From: Adineta vaga
Taxonomy: Eukaryota; Rotifera
Assembly (NCBI GenBank): GCA_021613535.1
Contig: CP075495.1
Location: 8,618,001-8,682,000 of the forward strand
Length of the DNA stretch: 64,000 nt
Direction: 5' to 3'
Shown here: positions 1-15,527 of the stretch, piece after piece
Numbering within the stretch: the stretch's first letter is position 1
Layout: each line of letters opens with the position of its first letter
Notes under the pieces: model-generated
Told to the model about the DNA's origin: nothing
The model's database searches: none
The model's input: only the letters and a program-made list of their open reading frames with translations
Translations under genes and position numbers: made by a program

Positions 1-1466
1 CTCTATGCACGTTATGTATATTATCTTAATTTCTTATTTTATCTTCTATTTGTTGCATCTCTAACAACGTATGTTTTTATTTCATTTGCTCCCTATCGTT
101 TTGGTATAACACATGATCAAATGAAAGAATCGACTTGTTACGAATTATGTTCTCTTGTAAAACAAAATCATACTGAAGAAATAGAAAGTTTACAAACACG
201 TATACGTGCTATACATGTATTTCAATGGTTCGTGATAGTTTTAGCAAGTATACAGATAGTCAAAGAATTCTTTCAACTTATATCGGAACGTTTAGATTAT
301 ATTAATCTTGAAAATGCAATAGAATTATCAGCATTTATTTTAGCGATTTTATTTACAATTGATTTCAATTCATGCTCAAGAGAAATTGGCTATCGATGCG
401 TTGTTCAATGGCAAATTGGTGCATTAGGAGTCTTTCTAACATGGTTTGCATTAGTTTTATTTATACAAAAATTTCCACGGTTTGGTATATTCGTTGTGAT
501 GTTAACACATATCTTACATACATTTTCGAGATTTTTTCTCGTTTTCTTTCTATTTATTATTGGTTTTGCATTAGCTTTTCATATGTTACTACAAAATCAT
601 AATCCATTTCAACATTTTGGAAATAGTCTATTAAAAACCTGTGTTATGATGATTGGAGAGTTCGAATATGAAGGTTTGCTATTTTCTTTATAATATCATA
701 CAAATAGAACGATGCCTTTGTAAAATCTTTTCAGAACGAGAAAAATTTGAAAGATATTTGTCTCGATTATGACAAGTGAAAGCTTTATTACTGTCAAATT
801 TCTGCAATCCATAGTATAACATCTCTCTTTTCTTTAGGTATTTTTCATGGTGATGATGCGAATTATTTTGGCATAACATATTTCTTTTTCATTATATTTA
901 TCATTGTTATGTCTATAATCATTATGAATTTACTTGTTGGTTTAGCTGTTGATGATATTGCAAGTGTAATGCGTGTTGCTACTGTTAAACGTTTAGAAAT
1001 GCGTGTTAAGTTAACACTAGATGTTGAACGACAGTTACCACGGGGACGATTCTTTTCTTCGATTCGTCGTTTTCGAACAATTGTTTATCATTCAAGTTTT
1101 TGGCAAAGATTTTTTAATAGAGTATTTCGTATACGAATCAAGACAAAATTTGATAAAAATTTTAATCGTTTGGAAGACTATGGTCTAATTCAAACAGCAG
1201 GCAATCAAGATTCGAAAACAACAAATGTACCTAAAATTGATGATAAAGTAAAATCAACAGTTGCAACAATCGGTGGTAATGGAATCGGTCTACCTGCAGA
1301 TTGGCTTACATCAATGCATACACAAATAAATACAAAATATAATGAATTTAATCGGCATATGACAGACTTAAAAATACAACAAGAAAAAATCAATAATATT
1401 CTACAGCAATTTCCAACAACAAGTCGACATAGTTCTCACCCTACATTTACACCTACATCTGTATAA
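1..1466 (+). CDS. TRPA-type cation channel, 3' part
   Basis: Partial gene, open from base 1. Exons are 1-673 and 838-1466; the intron 674-837 has GT..AG ends and joins in phase 1. The 433 visible residues hold hydrophobic segments of the TRP transmembrane domain, a pore loop ending in MIGEFEYEG, the last helix with the TRPA hallmark MNLLVGLAVDDI, and a basic post-pore region (ATVKRLEMRVKLTLDVERQL) that aligns with the TRP-like helix of TRPA1. TRPA channels are plasma-membrane Ca2+-permeable sensors of heat or irritants. The N-terminal ankyrin repeats expected for the family lie upstream of the window. The selectivity filter reads G-E-F-E-Y where vertebrate TRPA1 has G-D-I-N-Y, so an acidic residue is kept. 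The C-terminal tail is Gln/Thr-rich with a possible short coiled coil. Whether it is TRPA1 or a painless/pyrexia-like member cannot be settled without the N-terminus. Confidence 0.88.
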
Positions 1467-2178
1467 ATTGTTCTAATCTGTTTTGTGTTCATGTTATATT
1501 TCGACCTCTGATTTTGATGATAAAATAAGAATGATGTTAGAATAAAATGAAAGTATTTGATTGAATCTTTACTGTTCATTAATCAATATGTCACATAAGG
1601 CTAATACAACATCACTGCATCATACAATAGGAAAAATCATTTAAAAAAAACGTTGAAATAGAAATAATATCACATTCTGATTGTGAACTATATTTATAGA
1701 CTCGTTCAATGCAAATCATACACTTATTTCTTTAAAGTACAGCGATGTCTACATAATCAATTGTAATATTTTCCAATTCTATCTATAACAATCCTGTCAT
1801 GTTTATTATTAATGAAAATGTATTCTAAATAAATAAAATTCGATTTTACTCAATTCAAAAAGAAGCACAGCTAAATCTAAAATTTAATTAGTTTCGTCTT
1901 TTTTCTTTTCGAATATATTAAGTAGAAAATCAATTAATTTTCCGTTCTTCTTTTCAATCAAACTTTTTCCTATTGGTTAAAATAAAAACAAGAAGAATTT
2001 TATTGATTATATTACATATATTTGATTGAGTTTTTCTTTTATTTCTATCATAGAAAAATTCATTGACAAAAAAAGCAACAATGAAAAAATATAAAGCAAG
2101 CAAATGCAAAAAAAAGGCCACAACAATAAGAAAAAAGAAACAGTGAGAGTTAAATTTCTTAGTTCCTTTTCTTCTCCA
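1467..2178. other. Convergent 3' intergenic region
   Basis: About 0.7 kb between the stop codons of the TRPA gene and the glass-like gene, which converge. It is AT-rich with several AATAAA-like signals (for example near 1542 and 1831). I see no conserved coding sequence or RNA gene. Confidence 0.6.
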
Positions 2179-3751
2179 TTATTTAGAATGATGTCCATTT
2201 CCACCATTCATATGTATTCTCATATGTCGATTAAGATTTCCTGATTGTGAAAAACGAAGATGACATAATGAACATTCATATGGTTTTTCTAAAGAAAAAC
2301 AACAAAATATTGTTGATTAATTTTTAATAACTAAACATTTTTTTCTCTTCATACCTCCACTATGTACTCGCATATGTTTCGTTAATGTTGAACTATCAGA
2401 AAATGCTTTGCGACAGTATTTACATTGATACGGTCTTTCACCCGAATGTGTTCTCATATGTGTTGTTACCGATGAACTCTGTGAAAATTTTCTACCACAT
2501 ATATCACATGAGAATGGTTTTTCACCTGAATGCGTTCGTAAATGAGCAGTTAAATTAGCTGCTTGTGTAAATGCTTTATGACATTTATCACATTTATATG
2601 GCTGAAAACAGAAAAAGAAAAGATAGTTTTGAAAATCTATAAAAGAATCTCATGTAAGATGGAATTTACCTTTTCACCCGAATGTGTACGTAAATGAGTT
2701 TTTAATGTACTCGGTCGAGCATAGATTTTTCCACATATACGACAACGATTAATTCGACCTTCGTTAGCTTTAGTTATCGAAGATTTCGATGTTGATTGAG
2801 ATTGTAACCATGAACTATGCACAAGAATAGAATGAATTTTAATAAGAAAAATGCTAAAACATACTTTCGTTTATCATTGGATCCTGATGATGATGATGAT
2901 GGTGTTGGAAAAAATTCACATAGTTTTGATAAATCTTTATAATCATAACCTGTTGCTGCCGACAAAAGCATTGCTTGTTTGGTAGAAACAGGATCTGAAC
3001 GATTTTTCATATCCGATGAAATGGAATTATGATGATGATAGGATGATGTGACTGGATAATGACGATTTGATGTATAAAATGGTTCGTATGGTAAATTTGT
3101 TGCTGTTGTTGCTGATGGCGTTGGAACATTATAACCAGTAGAATATTGAATATTATGTGAATTAAAATTCATTGAAACATTGACATTCATTGGTGCTGAT
3201 AAACTCAAAGCTGATTGTAATGCTGCAGCGGCTGCAACAGTGGTTTCAGGTTTAATTGAAGGTGAACTGGAATTGACCGGTGGTGGTGAATGATGATGAA
3301 CCATATATGGGGAATAAACTGATGCTGCAGCCGCTGCAGCAGCAGCACTTGATGATGCATATGAATCCATTGCAGTATCTGCATAATAGGATGCTGTTGG
3401 ATCATAATAATGGTGATGATGATGATGTGGATCGGGGAAACGAAATGGACTATACTCATGATGTCCAACTAATTCATGAGGTTGTGGATGATGATGATGA
3501 TCACGCCAAGATGAGATAAAACTACTATACAAAAGAAAAAAAGGACAAGAAAATTAACTGATAAGATTCAAAGACTTTATCTTAATACAAAAAAAAATAG
3601 GTATGTCTTTTCTTTGAAGTTCTTTCTTCTTTTTTTTTGGTTTAACTTACCCATCAAATGAAGAAGGAGGATCTGTAGCAGCAGCACGCCAAAGTGATGA
3701 TGAAACATCAACTGTAGACGAATCCATGTTGGTGCGATTTACTGCTGTCAT
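2179..3751 (-). CDS. Glass-like C2H2 zinc-finger transcription factor
   Basis: Five exons on the minus strand: 3651-3751, 2865-3524, 2670-2814, 2355-2601 and 2179-2288, all phases consistent, giving 420 aa. An in-frame stop precedes the chosen ATG; a second in-frame ATG lies 24 bases on. The N-terminal 250 residues are low complexity (His, Ala and Ser runs). The C-terminus holds five consecutive C2H2 fingers. The first begins [20 protein letters not shown] and the last ends [15 protein letters not shown]. Finger order and linkers match Drosophila Glass closely ([36 protein letters not shown] and SQSGNLNRH types). Glass is a nuclear DNA-binding activator that specifies photoreceptors in insects and is found in several protostome phyla. 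Here a role in photoreceptor or other sensory neurons is an inference. It faces a 3.2 kb non-coding upstream region, long for this window, which fits complex regulation. Confidence 0.88.
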
Positions 3752-6700
3752 TATGTTTTAGAGATTCGAAGACTAACTTATATTGTCGATACAATTATTA
3801 CATGAAAACACGACTAATCACAATTGACGAATCGAAACTCTTCTATATGAATGTTTGTATTAGGGCTTTTTTTTCTTTTTCTCTCTTGTGCAAGAAGACC
3901 TACTACCTATCCGAATGAGATGCATAATCAAGCAAACGGAAAGACGAGAGATGGAGAGCGAGAGCAAAAGAGAGAGAGAGAAGAGAAATTTTCTCACTCT
4001 CTTTCTTTTTTTGAGTATGATGATGAAGCGCACCTATTAGAATCGAGAGATGTTTTTAATGATGTTGTTCGACACACATGATGAAATGTTATTCTTTTCT
4101 CTTTTTCTCTTTCGCTCCTTCTCTCTTAATATTTGCTTTTCACAATTGGTCAAAAAAGAAAAAAAATTCAATAACGAATCAGAATGAAAATTATCATTAA
4201 AAGAAATAAAGAAACAACAACAACAACTGATACGTATATCTTTAATCAAATATCGTAGTTGTAGTGAATATGAAATATGATTTCATTCTCACGTATATAT
4301 TTACTTATTGAACATATCATCTATCTCGACTTTTCGAAGTATTTGTTTACTATACATTGAAAACGTTTTTATAAAAGATTTTTTTTTCTCTTCATAAAGT
4401 CAATAAGATGATCATCTATTCGAGTAGTTTACATGTTTGCTGATGATGATGTGAATTAACAATTCGATAGAATAACAACATACAGATGATGATCTGAATT
4501 GGAATGATCAGTCTACTAGAATAAGTTCAAATTGAGGCGGGATCAGATTGAATTGCACAATAAAACAATCTTTCCGATGTTGATTAGCCGCTCGTTGAAG
4601 ATTTCTACACATGTGTGTCATAATCAGCTTAATCCTTTTCTTCTTCTTCATGAAATGACTAACGGTAGTTTATCTCTGATATGAATGTTCAAAAGATATA
4701 GAATAAAAAATCAATCGAGCTTAATTAATTAAGAGCAAATGGATATCAACGGATGTATATACATATATTCATACTTACAATTATACTCGGCAGTTCTTGA
4801 GTGAAATAAATGAATGAATGAATGAATGAATGTGAGAAAGAAAAAAAAAGAAGGAGATTTTATATTTTTGAAAAAAGAATAATCGAAAAGGTTTCGATGT
4901 ATATCGATTTTTAACGTTAAGAAGGAAAAAATGGAAGATGATTAGTTGTTAGGTTTCTAATCAAAATCTTCTTTTTCTTTCTTTTCATCAAAATCCACTA
5001 TTCATCTCTTTGAAAATCTCTATTATGATTTCTATTTGATCAAAAATTCATCATCAGCATCGCCAACATACTCTTTCATTCAAGAGTATTTGCTTTTATT
5101 TAAAATACATTTCAGACAATAGTAGAGTGACTGCTATTCTGTTTTTGTTTCTCTTTATTCATACAAGTCTCTAGTGTATTCGCTTTGACTTTGAACATAA
5201 GAAAGAAAAGTTGAAGACGTGCCGTTTCAATTCGAACTTTTGATTTGATATTATTTGAATACGAATGTTATTGAAATGCTTACCTATTAGTTGTTTCATG
5301 AAGACGAGATGTTAAATCCGTGTCCAAATATAACTTCGATGGAAATAAACTTGTCATTCGTTTTCTTTCCTCACACTCTTATAATCTATCGCGATCGAAT
5401 GATGCTGAAGAGCTTCTTGTATAATTTTTCAAATTTTATTGAAACCTTAGTATTTTTTCATACAGATGAGACCATTAAAGTTCAACATGCCTGTGTTAAA
5501 AAGTAATTGGCTGAATGAAAGAAAAGAACAGAGAATATCTCTTCGATGTATATCTAGTCGAAAATAAAGTAAAGTACTAATCAGTTGAATTATCTTCCGT
5601 TTTTTTCAATCTCTCTCTCTTATTTCAACGTCAATCCATTTGTAAAATAAACAACTAGACATATACAGTGCACATTGTATGTAAAGAAAGAGGTGCTATT
5701 GACTTTGTATACACATACATATACGTCGTTTTAGCATTATCGTCAATAGAAGCCAAAGAGAAAATATAACAGACTAGCAGACACCTTATCATTAATGCAG
5801 AATATAACCTATGTATTGCGTATTAGAATGGTATAAAAAAACAGAACGAAAGAAAAACTTATATGGTGAATAAGCAGTTCTTGAAAGACTTCATCAACTC
5901 AATTTGATGTATGCCTTCGAGGGTACAAGTACACACCTGACTGTTAGAGAAATGAATAATGATTACTTTGGCTCGTGCTTACAAATTCATATGCATATGA
6001 TTGTCTTCGAGATATAATGAAAATGTTCAAATGATTGTTATGAGGATTCATTTATATATATGATATTTGTCAATATCATTGTGATTAACTTTTTTCATGA
6101 CATATATAGATGTATATTCATCTCTGTTGCTTTTTGTAGTTGATTTAAGCAAGTAATTAAGAATGACAAGAAAAGAAACCTTATGTGAATATACGATGGA
6201 AAGAAACAAATATATACGTTATAAGAGAATTTAATCATCGAAATGCAATATTCGTTTTTTTCACTATACATACAGTTCACATGGAGAAGAAAACTTGTTT
6301 AAGTAAAAGTTGAAATTCATATTTGATTACCTATATCTAACATTGTTGCACAATAGATCTCTTAGATTACTGAATACAACATGATTTCTTATGAAATGAA
6401 AAGTATAACTCGTGGTATAATACAAAGGATTCAATACGTTTTTTCCTCACTTCAAGAAGCTTTAAAAATATACGATAGAATTTATTTCTACCTCACTTCA
6501 ACAAAATATTATGAAGTCACATAATATTGTTGAAAATTAAAGTCTATCACACGATATCGTAGAATATTTTATAATGCATACTTCATTAAAATCTTAGAAA
6601 TCTTTATGACTTGATTGTCAATTTATTGTACACTTTTTTACGGATTGATTTATTTTTTTGTAATATAAGATTTGAGAACTTATAGTAACTGTAACATTTA

Positions 6701-6963
6701 TGTCTATGATATACTCATAAAAGTGTCGAGTTAATTGAACAGACCTGGAAATCGAACTTTTACAGTCGTTTGAACATTTCATTTTAGGAAAAAACAAATG
6801 TTTGCAAAGCAGATGTCGCTATGAAATGTTCATGTAATGCTACCTCTGTCTAATTCATCGTTTGCATCTACCAATGAAAGATTTTTCAATCGTGAACAAA
6901 GAGACAAAACCTAGTATAGCAAGATATTTGTTTGTTTCATTTCAAAAGAAGAAAACTTCAATA
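3752..6963. promoter_or_regulatory. Long divergent intergenic region
   Basis: A 3.2 kb non-coding stretch between the divergent glass-like and RBBP4 genes. It contains a purine-rich GAGA tract around 3950-3985, a GAAT tetranucleotide run at 4811-4832 and long AT-rich parts. No ORF looks like a gene. It most likely holds the promoter and enhancers of the glass-like gene, but I can name no specific element. Confidence 0.4.
4811..4832. repeat. GAAT tetranucleotide microsatellite
   Basis: About five and a half tandem copies of TGAA/GAAT upstream of the glass-like gene. It is a simple repeat with no coding meaning. Confidence 0.9.
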
Positions 6964-8829
<1,866 letters not shown>

Positions 8830-8960
8830 AAAACAATAATAGTTTTTCTTTTCTTCTTTGTTGTGTCTACTATAAATCTGTTTCTTTGTCAATGTGTTTT
8901 TTCTTTCTTTATCTGTATTCAAAATACGACAAAACAAGAGAAAAATAGAAATCTATTCAT

Positions 8961-10751
<1,791 letters not shown>

Positions 10752-11585
10752 TCTTGTTCTTCTCTCGATCAAAAAGTTGACATGGTTAAAAAGAATAGAA
10801 AGAATACATCATGGTGTTGGTTTCCATGACTATAACCTCCTGATGTTCAAGAAACATGTAAGCAATGAACAAAATTCTATGCGATATTTTTACATTTAAT
10901 TAATGATGAGCCTTTCAATGGAGACGTATCTGCAATAGTATTGAACAGAATTATGTGACACATTTAACTTTATCGATATACTTCAGATAGAGAAAACATG
11001 GAATGTATACCATAACATATCTACAAAGACGACAATAATTGGTCTAACATCTCAGATCTGAACTAGTAGCTTTCCAACTCTTTCATATAGTTCTTATAAG
11101 AATACATTTCAAACTTGATATATGTAATGACTACATGTATATATTTAAATATCGATAAATATTGACTTTCAATTATTCCTACTAACGTAGTCAAAAGGTA
11201 ATCTTATGAATATATCTATACCGTCTCTATAAGTCTATTTTTGACTATAGAATTCACTATAAGCTTTTATTCATGAGATATATGCCAGTGATCATTAAAT
11301 GCACGACTATTAGCGTCATCTATACGAATTTTTTATAGATCCTTTAGATTGTATATTTCACGTCCATATACATATTTTCTTTTCGATAAAAAAAAAAGAA
11401 AGTCTCAGTCATTCTTTTATAATTAATCGAATCTTTCTTCATTTAAATATTCTTTAATATATATAAGCTCTTTCACCGTATGAATCATTCAATTGACACA
11501 CTATTTGTTTTTTTTAATCATTTGTTTCTATCTTTTCTTCTTGTAGAACAATTTAACTGATAAATTTCTTTCTGACTAATTCAAA
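10752..11585. promoter_or_regulatory. Divergent promoter region TTLL1/PSMA1
   Basis: An 834 bp AT-rich stretch between two divergent genes. No further gene is visible. It presumably carries both promoters; no motif was identified with confidence. Confidence 0.45.
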
Positions 11586-12896
11586 ATGGTAATTTAAAAC
11601 ACAACGAAATATACTTGTACTTATATAATTTCTATTTATTATAGTTCCGTAATCAATATGATCATGATGTCAGCATTTGGAGTCCTCAAGTAAAAAGATT
11701 ATTATTTGTTGTATGCATGTATGCCCTACTATTTCCTTGTAAATCTAGGGAAGACTTTATCAAATTGAATATGCTATGGAAGCAGTAAAACAAGGAGCAG
11801 CCACTGTTGCTCTTAAATCTAAAACACATGTTGTTCTCTGTGCCTTAAAAGTAATTTGTTTTTGCACAAAAATATTTTAAATTTTATGTTATTTCCTGTT
11901 TTTTAGCGTGCACCATCAGAATTATCGGCCCATCAAAAGAAAATCATGTTTATCGATGATCATATTGGTGTTTCAATTGCCGGTTTAGCATCAGATGCTC
12001 GTATTCTTTGGTATGAGATAGACGACGATGATTCATTCAAATAATCGAGCGTAATTCATTTCTTTTCTTTTATTTCTAGTCGATTTATGCGTACTGAATG
12101 TATTAATCATCAATATGGTTTCGATAAACCAATGCCAGTCACTCGATTAATGGATAATGTTAGTAACAGTACGTGAAATCTTTTCGCTTCTAATTCATAT
12201 GAACAAATATATGTTCGATACTTTTTTTAAGAATGTCAAGTTCCGACTCAACGTTACGGACGTCGTCCATTTGGTGTTGGTTTTCTTATGGCTGGTTTTG
12301 ATGTAAATTTTATTGAAATTGATTTTTTCCAATAATATTTTTGTTTTCTAGGAAAAAGGCACGCATTTATATCAATTATGTCCATCAGCAAATTATTATT
12401 CTTGCAAATCAATGGCTATTGGTGCACGTTCTCAATCTGCCCGTACCTATCTTGAAAAGAATTTAGATAAATTTGCTGATAGTAATCAAGATGAACTAAT
12501 CAAACATTGTATGAGAGCATTACGTGATACATTACCGAATGAAGTTGAACTTAGTGTTAAAGTAAATTAAAATTGAAAACAAAATACTTTTCTCATCTTT
12601 CTCTATTTAGAACTGCGCTGTGGCTGTTGTTGGAAAAGATACACCATTTGCCATATTGGGTGATGCACGTGTTGCAACTTATTTAACAGCAATTGAAGGT
12701 GATGAGCGTGCACCGCAAGCTCAAGATGATACTTTAGTACGTAGAGGAGTAAATTCATAAAAATCCAATACATATATATTTATTGATGAAATTTTAGATT
12801 ACTGGTGAAGATGATTTACCACCTCCGCCACCTGGTGGTGCCGGTGGAAGTGTTGAACCACGAGTAGTAGTTGCTACTGAACGCATGGAATCATAG
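11586..12896 (+). CDS. PSMA1: 20S proteasome subunit alpha type-1
   Basis: Nine exons: 11586-11588 (only the ATG), 11645-11689, 11749-11850, 11907-12010, 12080-12168, 12232-12302, 12352-12561, 12611-12736 and 12798-12896, giving 282 aa (human PSMA1 is 263). The N-terminus carries the alpha-subunit signature: [20 protein letters not shown] followed by [38 protein letters not shown] and [20 protein letters not shown] are also typical of alpha-6/PSMA1. It is a structural subunit of the outer ring of the 20S core, in cytosol and nucleus. The C-terminus holds an acidic then Pro/Gly-rich tail. An exon consisting of just the initiator codon is unusual, but the splice sites around it are good. It begins a same-strand run with VTA1 and FIS1. 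Confidence 0.97.
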
Positions 12897-13047
12897 ACAT
12901 AATTTACACAAAAAAAAGCAGAATCTTAGTTGAAATCGTTATTTGTTAAACATGAACATGATTTTTTAAAAACAAAAGAAAAATTCTTTACTTCTTCTTC
13001 TTTGCCTCTGTTTTTTAGATTGATAAATTCTTATATTTTCAAAAATA

Positions 13048-14141
13048 ATGTCGGCATTGGACACATTAGCAACGCAAATTCCCCAAGATTTGCGTGTAAA
13101 ACTCATGCAACATTTTGGTATTGCTAAAGAATACGAAAAAAATCCGGAAACGGTTTCTATTACATATTATTGTTTGATGTACATTGCAAATGAAGCATTA
13201 AAACTTCAAAAAGAAAAACAATTCGTTTCAAATGTTCTCGATTATCTTGAAAAAGTCAGTAGTACAAAGTTCTATGAGAGAAAGCGAACGATTTTTATTT
13301 TGAAAAATGTTTAGACAAAACGAAGTAATCCACAGGATGAAATTATTAAATCAATGGCAACTGGTCAAGCAACAATCGAAGAATTAATAACTGTTCTTGT
13401 AGGTGAAACGAATGAAGCTGACACAGAAGATGTTAAAAGTCCAGATCAATTACGTTTACTTATGAGAAAACATTATACCGTTGGTGGTTTAACCGATGTT
13501 CTATCCGTTTTTGGACCAGTGAAAGAAGATGTAAGTAACGAAGAGAGAAGTATAGTTCATGTTTATATTTTGCGTTCTTTTCTATTTCTAGTTTGCAACA
13601 TTAGGTAAAATTGCTAAAAGTCGAGCAGTGGCTATCTTTCGTGATTTGAAAGCTGGTGGTGGTGGCGGCGGCGGTGGTGGTGGTGCAGCAGCTTCTTCGT
13701 CGGGAATGAGACCACGTAAAGAACGAATTATTCGTATAAGTTTTTAAATTAATTTATCAATTCATTTAGCTGAACAAAATGCCGGTGCTAGTGCTCGTGC
13801 AATTTCACCATCGAAACCACCTACAACATCGACACAACCACAAATACCGCAGATACAATCACATTTTGATCATAGTGGTGGCAATAAAAGTAAATAAATG
13901 ATATACATACTGAAAAAGTTCAGATCTGGTGCATTGTACAGTTTATTCTTATTATTTTACTAGACTAAAAACATTATTGAATTTATTCAATCTTATTTTT
14001 TTAGGTGTTCCATTTGATGTTATTCATCAAGCACAAAAATTATTTCGTTATGCCAATTCTGCTCTTGAACATGAAGATGTTGGTACAGCAATTACAAATT
14101 GTGAACAAGCCTTGCAAATACTTCGACCCTACAATAATTAA
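13048..14141 (+). CDS. VTA1: ESCRT regulator VTA1/LIP5
   Basis: Five exons: 13048-13254, 13315-13530, 13592-13733, 13770-13889 and 14005-14141, giving 273 aa (human VTA1 is 307). The N-terminal MIT-like helices (ITYYCLMYIANEALKLQ; RLLMRKHYTVGGLTDVLSVF) match the VTA1 N-terminal domain. The C-terminus (IHQAQKLFRYANSALEHEDV followed by GTAITNCEQALQIL) matches the VSL domain that binds and stimulates the ATPase VPS4. The two are joined by a linker with ten consecutive Gly plus Pro/Thr-rich sequence, as in other VTA1 proteins. It acts in the cytosol and on endosomes during ESCRT-III disassembly. The intron 13734-13769 is only 36 bp; the frame and the family alignment both need it. The start lies 151 bp after the PSMA1 stop, with a strong AG acceptor at 13017-13018. 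Confidence 0.9.
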
Positions 14142-14572
14142 CAATGTTGATTGACAATTTTGAACTTAATCGATATTATTATTCTTCATTCTTCTGCTTA
14201 ATCATTTTCTACTTCGGTTCAAACCAAATTTTTCTCTCTTCTTTTCTTTTTCTGTTTATTTGAAATGATGCTTGTATAGCAAAAGAACAACAGTAACTTC
14301 AGAACATCGAGATTTTCTGTCGATTATAAAACGAGCAGATTTTATTTTATTCCTGCTACAAAGTAAACAATTTTTTGTGCCTTATTCGATACATGCTTGT
14401 TCCTTGTTCGGTGAGAAATATGAAAGAAAAAAAATGGAACGTCAGTGCTTTTTAATGAAACGTCATGAATGAATCATAAATATTGACTCATCACTTTGTA
14501 TATCTAACTTAGTATTTTTTACTCACATTACTATATTTATAGATTGTTCTTATCATTCGTATTTGAATCATT

Positions 14573-15355
14573 ATGGAAGAAACGCAACAATTATTAGATG
14601 AAATTGTTTTACCGGCTGAAATTGAACGTTATCGAGGAGTTTATGAGAAAGCTAAAGAAGCTAATCAAGTGACCGATCAAAATAAATTTTCATTTTCTTA
14701 TTGTCTTATACGAAGTAAAGTTAAAAGTGATGTTCGTAATGGTCTTACATTACTTCGAGAACTCTATGATTCGACGACAAGTGACGATGCTAAACGTGAT
14801 TATATTTATTATTTAGCACTTGGTAAGATTTTCTTGAAAAGAAACTTACAAGAATAATGAATTTGCGTATCTAGGTAATGCTCGATTAGGTGAATATGAA
14901 GCAGCATTGAAATTTCTCGATGCAATTCTTCATCTTCAACCCGGTAATCATCAAGCAAAGAATTTAAAAGATGAAGTTACACGACGTATGAATCGTGAAG
15001 GATGTATGTTGATTTTATCTGAATGAAAACACACAAATTTTGCGATGATTTTTAGATGTTGGCATGGGTATTGCTGTAGGTGCAGGTGCATTACTTGTTG
15101 GAGGTAAGGAAGCGTAATACATGTTTTTGAAACTAGGATTTCCATTGCTCTAGGAGCAGGAGCATTATTGCTTGCTGGAGGTAAGAAGTAGATATCAGAT
15201 ACTGAGAATATGTTTTGGAGAACTAACACAAAATACACATACATCTTTCACTCGTATCATTGTCTTCAGCATTCTTTGTTATCATGAGATAATAGTAATT
15301 CAATCTCTTTATTCTAGGTCTGACCGCTGCTGCTTTGGCTCTGCTGAAAAAGTAA
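14573..15355 (+). CDS. FIS1: Mitochondrial fission 1 protein
   Basis: Five exons: 14573-14822, 14875-15003, 15056-15103, 15154-15180 and 15318-15355, giving 163 aa (human FIS1 is 152). The TPR-like bundle is clear: FSYCLIRSKVKSDVRNGLTL followed by LRELYDS, then DYIYYLALGNARLGEYEAAL. It ends in a Gly/Ala-rich tail-anchor helix and a short basic end (LLKK), as expected for an outer mitochondrial membrane tail-anchored protein. FIS1 recruits fission or mitophagy factors. Exons 3 and 4 encode near-identical segments (GAGALLVG and GAGALLLAG), each ending ggag before a gtaag donor, which suggests a tandem micro-exon duplication that lengthens the membrane helix. The gene follows VTA1 by 431 bp and converges with the glycosyltransferase gene. 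Confidence 0.95.
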
Positions 15356-15527
15356 ATTGTCATATCCAATAATTACAAAACTCTTTTTGCTTCGTTATGT
15401 ACAAAATCAATCCTAATTAACTATGAACAGAATATATTCATAAAAAAATTTCTATTTTTTCTTTATTGTCGGTATTCTTTTTCATTAATAAAAGAAAATT
15501 CTTCTTTTTTCCATTGACATCAATGCA

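Noticed and set aside
3205-3519. His/Ile-rich and Asp/Met-rich ORFs over the glass-like gene
   Set aside because: Shadow frames of the low-complexity GAT/ATC repeats in the real coding exon.
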